Shown piece by piece: positions 1 to 5,641 of a stretch of 10,653 bases of DNA. The DNA is taken from NCBI GenBank assembly GCA_011048485.1, contig DSDX01000027.1, positions 1 to 10,653 of the forward strand, given 5' to 3'. The notes below the pieces were generated by a model. The model was given only the letters and a program-made list of their open reading frames with translations. It had not been told where the DNA came from and searched no databases. The position numbers and the translations under genes are program-made. Each line of letters begins with the position of its first letter. The first letter of the stretch is position 1. The DNA comes from Candidatus Aminicenantota bacterium. Lineage in GTDB: Bacteria > Acidobacteriota > Aminicenantia > Aminicenantales > Saccharicenantaceae.

Positions 1-1
1 C

Positions 2-370
2 CTTTCGGGACCGAGCCTGACCCGCCGCTACGCCGAGATCGCCGACCGGAGATTGACGCCGGACAGGATCTTCGAGGAGCGCGAAAAAGGAGACGCGCAG
101 GCCCGCCGCATCTTCGACGAGTCGGTCCGGATCATGGGGGAGCTCTTCGCCAACTGCGTCAACGCCCTCGACCTCGAGGCCATCGTCCTCGGCGGCGGCG
201 TCTCGAACATCCCGATCTGGTACGACCAGGTCCCGCCCGTCATGAACAAGGCCCTGTTCGGGACCCCCGGCCGGGCCGTCCCCATCCTCAAGGCCGTCCT
301 GGGGGATTCGGCGGGCGTTCTCGGCGCGGCCTACCTCGCTCTCCGCGAAATGAACCTCCTCGAGTTCTAA
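2..370 (+). CDS. ROK family protein (sugar kinase or repressor), C-terminal fragment
   Basis: This is the last 122 codons of a gene whose start lies left of the window; the frame is open from base 2 to a TAA. It begins with LSGPSLTRRY, which in ROK proteins directly follows the zinc-binding CxCGxxGCxE segment (not visible here). It continues with a glycine-rich strand-turn, LGGGVS (fragment residues 63-68), and ends with GDSAGVLGAAYLA (101-113), the typical ROK C-terminal pattern. ROK proteins are cytoplasmic glucokinases, N-acetyl-sugar kinases or sugar-responsive repressors. The N-terminal ATP-binding motif or helix-turn-helix that would separate these is outside the window, so the exact role is open. 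A kinase is somewhat more likely because most stand-alone ROK proteins are. The stop is only 4 bases from the stop of the convergent CBS-domain gene. Confidence 0.85.
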   Translation, partial: LSGPSLTRRYAEIADRRLTPDRIFEEREKGDAQARRIFDESVRIMGELFANCVNALDLEAIVLGGGVSNIPIWYDQVPPVMNKALFGTPGRAVPILKAVLGDSAGVLGAAYLALREMNLLEF

Positions 371-374
371 GACG

Positions 375-818
375 CTATTGGTACTTCCCCATGATGTAGT
401 TCTCGAGGTTCTCGATCTTGATCTTCTGGTCGGTGATGACGGCCTTGACGACGTCCCCGATCGAGACGACGCCGGCCAACTGGCCGTCCTTCTCGCACAC
501 GGGCAGATGGCGGATGTGCTTGTCGGTCATCAAAGCCATGCACTCCTCGGCCGTCGTCTCGTCGCGGACGCCGTAGACCTCCCTGGTCATGATGTCCTTG
601 ACCGGGGTGTCCTGGGAATGGCGGCCCATGAGGACGATCTTGCGGGCGTAATCCCGCTCGGACATGACGCCGATGACCTTGCCGCCCGGGTCGACGACGA
701 TCAGGGCGCCGATCCCCTTCTTGGCCATCAGCTCGAGGGCCTCCAAAACCCTGGCTTCGGGCCCGATCGTCCAGGCCTTGCGGCCTTTCTGGTCGAGGAT
801 GTCCTTGACAATGATCAT
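375..818 (-). CDS. Two-CBS-domain protein
   Basis: This is a 147-residue cytoplasmic protein made almost only of a tandem CBS pair (Bateman module). CBS1 spans about residues 14-65, with GIGALIVVDPGGKVIGVMSERDYAR. CBS2 spans about 78-130, with HIRHLPVCEKDGQLAGVVSIGDVV. A short helical tail (IENLENYIMGKY) is usual in stand-alone two-CBS proteins. The ATG at 818 is preceded by a strong ribosome site, AAAGGAGGG, six bases upstream. It lies 16 bases after the malic enzyme stop and is probably co-transcribed with it. CBS pairs commonly bind adenine nucleotides, S-adenosylmethionine or NAD; the SERD and SIGD segments sit where nucleotide-contacting Asp residues lie in the family. The specific ligand and partner cannot be read from sequence. 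Regulation of the upstream malic enzyme is a guess from neighbourhood only. Confidence 0.9.
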   Translation of the reverse strand: MIIVKDILDQKGRKAWTIGPEARVLEALELMAKKGIGALIVVDPGGKVIGVMSERDYARKIVLMGRHSQDTPVKDIMTREVYGVRDETTAEECMALMTDKHIRHLPVCEKDGQLAGVVSIGDVVKAVITDQKIKIENLENYIMGKYQ

Positions 819-834
819 GACGGTCCCTCCTTTG

Positions 835-2181
835 TCAATCGAAGTAGCCGGTCAGGTCGTCCCGGTTGAGCCCCTGGGCCAGGGCCGTGCGGGCCACGAC
901 CTGGGCCACCGCCCGGTGCAGGGCCTTGTCGAGGGGGTTGGGCACGATCTCGCCTGGCCGGGCGAAGGCCGCGATGGCCTCGGCCGCGGCGAACAACATC
1001 TCCCGGGTGATGCGCGGGACGTTGGCGTCGACGGCGCCGCGGAAGATGCCGGGGAAGCCGAGCACGTTGTTGACCGACTTCCCGTCGGCGGCGAACGCGG
1101 CCCCCGCGGCCAGGGCCCGCTCCGGCTCGATCTCGGGATTGGGATTGGACAGGGCCAGGATGATCTGGCCCTCGCGGACCAGGCCCTCCTGGATCAGCCC
1201 CGGCGCCCCCGTCGTGGCGATGACGACGTCGCAGCCGGCCATGATCTCTCGAAGGTCGGAGGCGGCGCCGCCGGCCTCCACGAGGCGGGCGACGGCCTCG
1301 GGGACGAGATCGGCGCCGAGGACCGGCCTGCCGAACCGGGACATCAGCATCCTGGCCAGGGCCAGACCGGCCGCGCCGAGGCCGACGACCCCGATCTTGC
1401 TCCGGCCCAGGTCCGTCCCCGTCGCCTTGGCCGCGTTGAGGAGCGTCGCCGTGACCACGACCGCCGTGCCGTGCTGGTCGTCGTGCATGACGGGGATATC
1501 GAGCCGGGTCTGGATCCTCTCCTCGATGGCGAAGCACCGCGGCGCGGAGATGTCCTCGAGCTGGATCGCGGCGAAGGTCGGGGCCATGTGGACGACCGTC
1601 TCGACGATCTCGTCCGGGTCCTTGGTATCGAGGAGGATGGGCATGCCGGAGAGGCCGGTCAGGGTTTCGAGAAGACTGGCCTTGCCCTCCATGACCGGCA
1701 TGGCCGCCTGCGGGCCGATGTCGCCGAGGCCGAGCACGGCCGTGCCGTCCGTGACGATGGCGACGAGGTGGCGGATGGAGGTGAAACGGCGGGCCAGCGA
1801 CGGGTCGTCCTTGATCTTCAGGCAGACCTCGGCCACGCCGGGCGTGTAGACCCGCCGCAGCGTGGCCAGATTGGAGATATCGTAGCGGCTGCGGATGGCG
1901 ATCTTGCCGCCCTGGTGCATCTCCAGGACCTCGTCGCGGACCTCGAGCAGGGCGACCTCCGGCGAGGCCCTGACGACCTCGATCAAGCGGCCGAGATGGC
2001 CGGAGTCGTCGGCGTAGACCGTGATGTCGCGGACGACCGCCTCGCCGCCCATCTGGATCGTCCGGATCTCGCCGATCAGGCCGCCCAGCTCGCCGATCGC
2101 GCTGAGCAGCCGTCCCAGGGCTCCCGGCTTCTGCTGCAGCCGGCATCGGAACGTCCTGAGGATCTTCCCGTCCCACCACAT
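835..2181 (-). CDS. Malic enzyme with N-terminal ACT domain
   Basis: This 448-residue enzyme oxidatively decarboxylates malate to pyruvate and CO2 with NAD(P)+. Residues about 9-82 form an ACT domain (FRCRLQQKPGALGRLLSAIG onward), a module that usually binds an amino acid or similar effector. The catalytic part carries the family signatures: VYTPGVAEVC with Tyr112, the TDGTAVLGLGDIG block (144-156), MEGKAS with catalytic Lys167, LEDIS with Glu209 and Asp210, and HDDQHGT with Asp234 and Asp235 for the divalent metal. The Rossmann loop is GLGAAG (267-272), followed by SNPNPE and NNVLGFPGIFRGAV. An Asp near the end of the second Rossmann strand (Asp291) would favour NAD over NADP; this is inference. 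The length suits the short bacterial malic enzymes plus an ACT module. The ATG at 2181 has AAGGAG eight bases upstream. It leads an operon with the CBS protein. Confidence 0.95.
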   Translation of the reverse strand: MWWDGKILRTFRCRLQQKPGALGRLLSAIGELGGLIGEIRTIQMGGEAVVRDITVYADDSGHLGRLIEVVRASPEVALLEVRDEVLEMHQGGKIAIRSRYDISNLATLRRVYTPGVAEVCLKIKDDPSLARRFTSIRHLVAIVTDGTAVLGLGDIGPQAAMPVMEGKASLLETLTGLSGMPILLDTKDPDEIVETVVHMAPTFAAIQLEDISAPRCFAIEERIQTRLDIPVMHDDQHGTAVVVTATLLNAAKATGTDLGRSKIGVVGLGAAGLALARMLMSRFGRPVLGADLVPEAVARLVEAGGAASDLREIMAGCDVVIATTGAPGLIQEGLVREGQIILALSNPNPEIEPERALAAGAAFAADGKSVNNVLGFPGIFRGAVDANVPRITREMLFAAAEAIAAFARPGEIVPNPLDKALHRAVAQVVARTALAQGLNRDDLTGYFD

Positions 2182-2228
2182 GTTCGGGGCTCCTTGTTTG
2201 TGGCGATAAGAGAATGGGGAGTGTCCGT

Positions 2229-2257
2229 ATTATACGGGCATCGCCCGCGTTAGTCCA
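2229..2257 (-). promoter_or_regulatory. Proximal sigma-70-type promoter of the malic enzyme operon
   Basis: Read on the minus strand, TGGACT (2257-2252, four of six matches to TTGACA) is followed after exactly 17 bases by a perfect TATAAT (2234-2229). Transcription would start near 2222, giving a leader of about 40 bases that contains the AAGGAG ribosome site. The 17-base spacer holds a perfect 13-base inverted repeat (2235-2247). Confidence 0.65.
2235..2247. repeat. 13-base inverted repeat inside a promoter spacer, half of a duplicated decamer
   Basis: CGGGC-ATC-GCCCG is a perfect inverted repeat that occupies most of the 17-base spacer between the -35 and -10 boxes of the proximal malic enzyme promoter. 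Its last ten bases, GCATCGCCCG (2238-2247), recur at 2284-2293 next to the -10 box of the distal promoter. A transcription factor operator is possible. In GC-rich DNA a five-base arm can also arise by chance. Confidence 0.4.
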
Positions 2258-2277
2258 CGAGGAGGAAGGCGTAGCGG

Positions 2278-2307
2278 TTTATAGCATCGCCCGGCGCGCG
2301 GTGTCAA
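2278..2307 (-). promoter_or_regulatory. Distal sigma-70-type promoter of the malic enzyme operon
   Basis: On the minus strand a perfect TTGACA (2307-2302) is followed after 18 bases by TATAAA (2283-2278), five of six matches to the -10 consensus. In a background this GC-rich the combination is unlikely by chance. It would give a second start about 50 bases upstream of the proximal promoter. The ten bases directly before its -10 box, CGGGCGATGC, recur in the spacer of the proximal promoter. Confidence 0.6.
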
Positions 2308-2308
2308 T

Positions 2309-2328
2309 GGAAGGCGGTGGGGCCTTCC
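2309..2328. repeat. Seven-base inverted repeat upstream of trmJ
   Basis: GGAAGGC (2309-2315) and GCCTTCC (2322-2328) are perfect complements around a six-base loop. The repeat lies one base upstream of the distal malic enzyme -35 box and overlaps the place where a trmJ -35 box would sit, so a protein bound here could affect both directions. No function can be shown from sequence. Confidence 0.35.
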
Positions 2329-2347
2329 GCCGGGCCCCGACCTCCGC

Positions 2348-2353
2348 TATAAT
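2348..2353 (+). promoter_or_regulatory. -10 box for a probably leaderless trmJ transcript
   Basis: A perfect TATAAT ends seven bases before the trmJ ATG at 2361, so transcription should start at or within a base or two of the start codon. No Shine-Dalgarno sequence is present. The -35 region is weak (TTCCGC at 2325-2330 is the best match at 17-base spacing). Confidence 0.55.
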
Positions 2354-2360
2354 CGATCGG

Positions 2361-3119
2361 ATGGACGGCCGGCCGGACACCTTGCGCTTCGCCGTCGTCC
2401 TGGTCCGGCCGGACAGCATGGAAAATGTCGGCCTCGCGGCCCGGGGCATGGCCAACACGGGCTTCGCCGACCTGCGACTGGTCGGCGTCGACCGGCTCGG
2501 GCCGCCCGCCTGGCGCACGGCCATCCACGCCGAGCCCGTCATCGAGGCGGCCCGGTTCTTCCCGACCCTCGCCGCGGCCGTGGCCGACCGCGAGCTCGTC
2601 CTCGGCTCGACGGCCCGCATCCGCCACGACTTCCCCCTCGTCGCTCTCGACGAGGCGGTCGTCCGGATCGGCGAGTACCCGGACGCCGCCCGGATCGGCC
2701 TCGTCTTCGGCAACGAGCGCACCGGGCTGACCCAGGCGGAGCTGGGCCTGGCCAACGTCCGCTTCCACATCCCCCAGGCGGCGCGCCAGCCGTCCTACAA
2801 TTTGGGGGTGGCCGTCACGCTGGCGCTCCACGCCATCGCCTTCAGGGGCGGCGGCGCCCCGCCCCAGCGCCGCGACCTGCCCCTCGATCACGCCGCCCAG
2901 GCCGAGGCCGGGCGCCGGTTCGGCGACATGCTCGAGAGCCTCGGCTTCATGCGCGACACCAACCGGGACTTCATCGTCGAGAAGGTCCGGGACATCTTCT
3001 TTCGCATGGCCTTGACGGCCAAGGACCGGGATGTCATCCTGGCCATGTTCCGCAGGGCCCTCGAGGGCCCCCGGGAGCGAAGGCTGCGGCCGCGCCGCGA
3101 AGGAAAGGAGCGCCTATGA
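2361..3119 (+). CDS. trmJ: TrmJ-type SPOUT tRNA/rRNA 2'-O-methyltransferase
   Basis: This is a 252-residue cytoplasmic S-adenosylmethionine-dependent ribose methyltransferase of the SpoU/TrmH class. TrmJ in other bacteria methylates the 2'-hydroxyl of nucleotide 32 in the tRNA anticodon loop. The three SPOUT motifs are in order: motif 1 ENVGLAARGMANTGF (residues 21-35, Asn22 and Arg28), motif 2 LVFGNERTGL (114-123, Glu119), and motif 3 IPQAARQPSYNLGVAVTLAL (137-156), which forms the knotted cofactor site. The C-terminal helical part (LESLGFMRDTNRDFIVEKVRDIFFRM) matches TrmJ rather than other TrmH paralogues. The last 17 residues are very basic, perhaps aiding RNA binding. I chose ATG 2361 because the frame further upstream runs through promoter elements and lacks family similarity. 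TGA overlaps the ATG of the next gene. Confidence 0.88.
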   Translation: MDGRPDTLRFAVVLVRPDSMENVGLAARGMANTGFADLRLVGVDRLGPPAWRTAIHAEPVIEAARFFPTLAAAVADRELVLGSTARIRHDFPLVALDEAVVRIGEYPDAARIGLVFGNERTGLTQAELGLANVRFHIPQAARQPSYNLGVAVTLALHAIAFRGGGAPPQRRDLPLDHAAQAEAGRRFGDMLESLGFMRDTNRDFIVEKVRDIFFRMALTAKDRDVILAMFRRALEGPRERRLRPRREGKERL

Positions 3120-3517
3120 GCCCCAAAGAGCTGAAGGTCGTCTTCGGCGACAAGTACAAGATCGACGTCGATTACAAGGGTTTCACCATCAAGACGGACC
3201 AGCCGGTTCGCGACGGCGGCGACGGCACGGCGCCGGCCCCCTTCGATTACTTCCTGGCCTCCCTGGCGTCCTGCGCCGGCTATTACGCCCTGGCGTTCTG
3301 CCGGGAGCGCAAGATCCCTACCGAGGGGCTGGCCATGACCATGACGGCCGAGAAGGGGGAGTCCTCGCGGTTGATGGAGAGGATCACCATCGCGGTCGCG
3401 CTGCCCGAGGGCTTCCCCGACAAGTACAGGCGGGCCGTGGTCAAGGCCATCGACCACTGCACGGTCAAGGCCAACATCCTCCAGGCCCCGCGCTTCGAGG
3501 TCGTCGTCCGGCCCTAG
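3116..3517 (+). CDS. OsmC/Ohr family protein
   Basis: This 133-residue cytoplasmic protein belongs to the OsmC fold, whose characterised members reduce organic hydroperoxides with two cysteines. The two expected cysteines are present: Cys53 in LASCAGYYAL at the start of the central helix, and Cys115 in DHCTVKANI. The usual pattern D-x-G-D-G-T-x-P-x-P-x-D-x-F-L-x-S-L precedes the first cysteine. Cys62 is an extra one. It is closer to the YhfA/general OsmC group than to Ohr proper, and substrate is not predictable. The ATG overlaps the trmJ TGA (ATGA) and has AAGGAG five bases upstream, embedded in the trmJ tail, so translation is likely coupled. A peroxide-detoxifying role is family knowledge; a link to tRNA methylation is not implied. 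Confidence 0.9.
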   Translation: MSPKELKVVFGDKYKIDVDYKGFTIKTDQPVRDGGDGTAPAPFDYFLASLASCAGYYALAFCRERKIPTEGLAMTMTAEKGESSRLMERITIAVALPEGFPDKYRRAVVKAIDHCTVKANILQAPRFEVVVRP

Positions 3518-3529
3518 CCGGAGGCGCCG

Positions 3530-4498
3530 TCAGGGCGTCCGCGGCAGCCAGAGGTAGTAGAAGCCCGTCTTCAGCGCGCCGACGATCGAGTCGACGACCT
3601 GGGCGTCGAGAGGGGAGAGGGGGCCGAGCCGGCTGGCGTAGATATTGGATTTCGTCTTCGGGAAGTACGTGTAGGACACGAGTTTGGCCCGGGCGAGGGA
3701 GGCCAGGTCCCGGGCCCGGTCGAACGCGTCGTCGAAGTACCCGATGGCGTCGATGAGGCCGAGCTTCAAGGCCTGGGGGGCGGTATAGACCCGGCCGTCG
3801 GCGATCCGGCGGAGGTCGTCGTCTGCGATCTTGCCCTTGCGGCCCTCGGCCACGACCGCGAGGAAGCCCTCGTAATACTCGTCGATGATGCCCTGGAAGA
3901 TGCCTTTGTCCTCCTCGGTCAGGGCCCGGAACGGCGAGCCCGAGTCCTTGACCGGCCCCGACTTGATGACGTTGACCTCGACCCCGACCTTGGCCATCAG
4001 GGCCTCGACGCTGGGGAAGATGGAGATGACGCCGATCGATCCGGTCAGGGTGGAGGGATGGGCCACGATCGTGTCGCAGGCCGAGGCGATGTAGTAGCCG
4101 CCCGAGGCGGCGACGCTCATCATGAGCCCGACGACGGGAATCCCCGTGCGCTCCTTGAAGCGGAGGACCTCGTGGTAGACGATGTCGCTCGCGGTCACTT
4201 CGCCCCCGGGGGTGTCGAGCCGAATGATGACGGCCTTGACCCAGGGGTCGGCCGTGGCCCGCTCGAGGCGCTCGAAGACGCGGGCGACGACGCTCTTCTC
4301 GCGGGCCAGGAAGCCGGTCTCGAGGGCCGACGAAATGGTGCCCTCGACGTCGATCATCACGACCTTTTCCCGGGCCTCGCTCGCCAGGAGGACGACCTCC
4401 TGGAGCTTGTCCTCGCCGAGCAGGTCGATGCGGACCTGGGGCGAACAGGCGGCCAGTGCGACGGCCAGGGCCGACGCCAGCAGGGCTGATCTTTTCAT
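3530..4498 (-). CDS. sppA: SppA-type signal peptide peptidase (S49), lipoprotein
   Basis: This 322-residue membrane-associated serine protease should cleave remnant signal peptides left after protein export. The N-terminus MKRSALLASALAVALAACS is a lipoprotein signal peptide with lipobox L15-A16-A17-Cys18, so the protein would be lipid-anchored rather than held by the usual transmembrane helix. The S49 core shows RLDTPGGEV (93-101), the nucleophile Ser132 in SVAASGGYY, TGSIGVI (152-158), and Lys184 in GPVKDSGSP. The 52-residue Ser-Lys distance equals that of the Bacillus subtilis SppA dyad. The length fits the short, single-domain form. ATG 4498 has GAGGAGG six bases upstream and lies 11 bases after the lipid kinase stop, so the two form an operon. 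The frame stays open far upstream but that part is a shadow of the kinase. Its stop faces the OsmC stop 12 bases away. Confidence 0.93.
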   Translation of the reverse strand: MKRSALLASALAVALAACSPQVRIDLLGEDKLQEVVLLASEAREKVVMIDVEGTISSALETGFLAREKSVVARVFERLERATADPWVKAVIIRLDTPGGEVTASDIVYHEVLRFKERTGIPVVGLMMSVAASGGYYIASACDTIVAHPSTLTGSIGVISIFPSVEALMAKVGVEVNVIKSGPVKDSGSPFRALTEEDKGIFQGIIDEYYEGFLAVVAEGRKGKIADDDLRRIADGRVYTAPQALKLGLIDAIGYFDDAFDRARDLASLARAKLVSYTYFPKTKSNIYASRLGPLSPLDAQVVDSIVGALKTGFYYLWLPRTP

Positions 4499-4509
4499 GG
4501 GGCGCCTCC

Positions 4510-5466
4510 TCAGGCGGAATGCTCTTGGAAGTGCTTCCGGGCCCGTTTCGTGGGCGGGATGACCATGCGGATGGCCCGCGGCAGGACCTTGAACTCGATC
4601 CGGTCCCGGTCGCCCAGGAACTCGCCGTTGAACTGGATGGGCAGGTCCCGGCCGCTGATGACGACCCGTTTGGCCTTGAAATGCCGCAGGCGGCGCTGGT
4701 AGAGGCCGAAGTAGATGAGCGGGAAGAAAAGGGCGTACTTCACCGGCCTCATTTCGAACAGAGTGACGTCCAGGTAGCCGTCGTCGACCACGGCCTCGGG
4801 GGCGATCCTCCAGCTGTAGCCGAAGTAGTTGGTCTTGGTCACCAGGCAGTCGAAGAAGCTCGAGGTGACGGTCCGCGTCTCGAATGGGCCGGACTCGTCG
4901 TGGCCCTCTTGGAATTCGAGGGTCTTCTCGTCGACGGGCGTGTCGAACAGCCGCCGCCCGGCCAACACGTGGCCCCACAGGCCGTGGACCCGGCCGCGTA
5001 GCTTCTCCCCGGTGACCCGAGCCGTGGCCCCGATGCTGGCGAACGCGGCGACGCGGCCCTCGACCTCCATCAGGTCGATGGCCAGGGGAATGCCCTCGGC
5101 CAGGCGGTCGATGGCCCGCAGGGGGTTCTTGGGGATGTCGAAGGCCTTGCGGAAGGCGTTGCCGCTGCCGAAGGGGATGACGCCGAACAGGACCTTGCCC
5201 TGCCGGCCGGCCTCGAAGATGCCCTGGAGCGTGTCGGCGATGGTGCCGTCGCCGCCCATGGCCACGATGACGTCGGCGCCGCGCGAGGCGATGGCGGCCT
5301 TTTCCACGGTCGTCCTCGTGTCGCCGAGCCCGTCGTAGATCTCGCCGGGGAGCTTTCTCTGGAGGTAGGTTCGGAGGAGCCTCCGCCGTGTCCACTTGGA
5401 GTTGGCCGCGCGCGGATTGATGAGGCAGGCGGTCTTGAGATCCTTGATCGATCGCTGTCCCTTCAT
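4510..5466 (-). CDS. Diacylglycerol kinase-like lipid kinase (DgkB/YegS/LCB5 type)
   Basis: This 318-residue protein is of the DAGK catalytic family, which phosphorylates diacylglycerol, phosphatidylglycerol or sphingoid bases at the inner membrane face with ATP. Motifs in order: INPRAANSK (residues 16-24), the nucleotide loop VAMGGDGT (68-75), the substrate loop PFGSGNAFR (98-106), and the C-terminal domain signatures DDGYLDVTLFE (228-238) and QFNGEFLG (278-285). The length is usual for the family. Substrate cannot be chosen from sequence. I prefer ATG 5466: an in-frame ATG at 5487 overlaps the -10 box of the likely promoter, so it would not be transcribed in full. No convincing ribosome site precedes 5466, and the leader would be only about 12 bases. 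It is the first gene of an operon with sppA. Confidence 0.9.
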   Translation of the reverse strand: MKGQRSIKDLKTACLINPRAANSKWTRRRLLRTYLQRKLPGEIYDGLGDTRTTVEKAAIASRGADVIVAMGGDGTIADTLQGIFEAGRQGKVLFGVIPFGSGNAFRKAFDIPKNPLRAIDRLAEGIPLAIDLMEVEGRVAAFASIGATARVTGEKLRGRVHGLWGHVLAGRRLFDTPVDEKTLEFQEGHDESGPFETRTVTSSFFDCLVTKTNYFGYSWRIAPEAVVDDGYLDVTLFEMRPVKYALFFPLIYFGLYQRRLRHFKAKRVVISGRDLPIQFNGEFLGDRDRIEFKVLPRAIRMVIPPTKRARKHFQEHSA

Positions 5467-5485
5467 GGCATCCCGGTGGGCATTC

Positions 5486-5514
5486 ATTGTAGCGCATGTC
5501 CCTGGGGCCGTCAA
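5486..5514 (-). promoter_or_regulatory. Promoter of the lipid kinase-sppA operon
   Basis: Minus-strand TTGACG (5514-5509) is followed after exactly 17 bases by TACAAT (5491-5486), five of six matches at each box. The -10 box overlaps an in-frame ATG (5487), which is why the kinase start is placed at 5466, 19 bases beyond the -10 box. Confidence 0.65.
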
Positions 5515-5529
5515 AAGTCTCCCCTTCAA

Positions 5530-5578
5530 GAAAGGGTCAGATCTACTTTTTTCGAAAAAAAGTAGATCTGACCCTTTC
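5530..5578. repeat. 49-base near-perfect AT-rich palindrome between divergent promoters (REP/MITE-like)
   Basis: Two 23-base arms (5530-5552 and 5556-5578) are perfect reverse complements around a three-base centre CGA. Each arm contains GGGTCAGATCTAC and a run of six T or A facing the centre. As RNA it would fold into a very stable hairpin, but the U run is inside the stem rather than after it, so it is not a classical intrinsic terminator. Its composition is strikingly AT-rich against this background. The length, symmetry and intergenic site fit a REP or MITE-type mobile repeat, of the kind mobilised in trans by REP-associated tyrosine transposases. No transposase is in the window. It lies 15 bases from one -35 box and 17 from the other, so it could also serve as a regulator site or promoter insulator. 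Confidence 0.8.
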
Positions 5579-5595
5579 CGAGGCGTGCCGGGGCG

Positions 5596-5624
5596 TTGAA
5601 CGGGCCGGGGCGTTGGACTACAAT
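5596..5624 (+). promoter_or_regulatory. Promoter of the COG3375-type gene
   Basis: TTGAAC (5596-5601) is followed after exactly 17 bases by TACAAT (5619-5624), identical in -10 box and spacing to the divergent lipid kinase promoter. The start codon is 17 bases beyond the -10 box, giving a leader of about ten bases with no Shine-Dalgarno sequence. Confidence 0.65.
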
Positions 5625-5641
5625 GTCCCTCGACCAACGCC

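Noticed and set aside
815..2179. A 454-codon minus-strand frame overlapping the malic enzyme in another frame
   Set aside because: Its translation is dominated by R, G, P and H with no motifs; the neighbouring frame carries the enzyme.
664..2253. A 529-codon open frame on the plus strand opposite the malic enzyme
   Set aside because: It is antisense to a gene with complete malic enzyme motifs and has a repetitive G/R/D-rich translation typical of a shadow frame.
2214..2360. An N-terminal extension of trmJ by up to 49 residues
   Set aside because: The stretch crosses two promoters for the opposite strand and the trmJ -10 box, and SPOUT motif 1 already lies at the usual distance from ATG 2361.
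3530..5497. A single 655-residue lipid kinase-SppA fusion
   Set aside because: The SppA frame stays open upstream only as an out-of-frame shadow of the kinase. SppA has its own ATG, ribosome site and signal peptide at 4498.
5530..5590. The palindrome as a bidirectional Rho-independent terminator
   Set aside because: It lies between the 5' ends of divergent genes, where no terminator is needed, and the T/A runs are inside the stem rather than after it.
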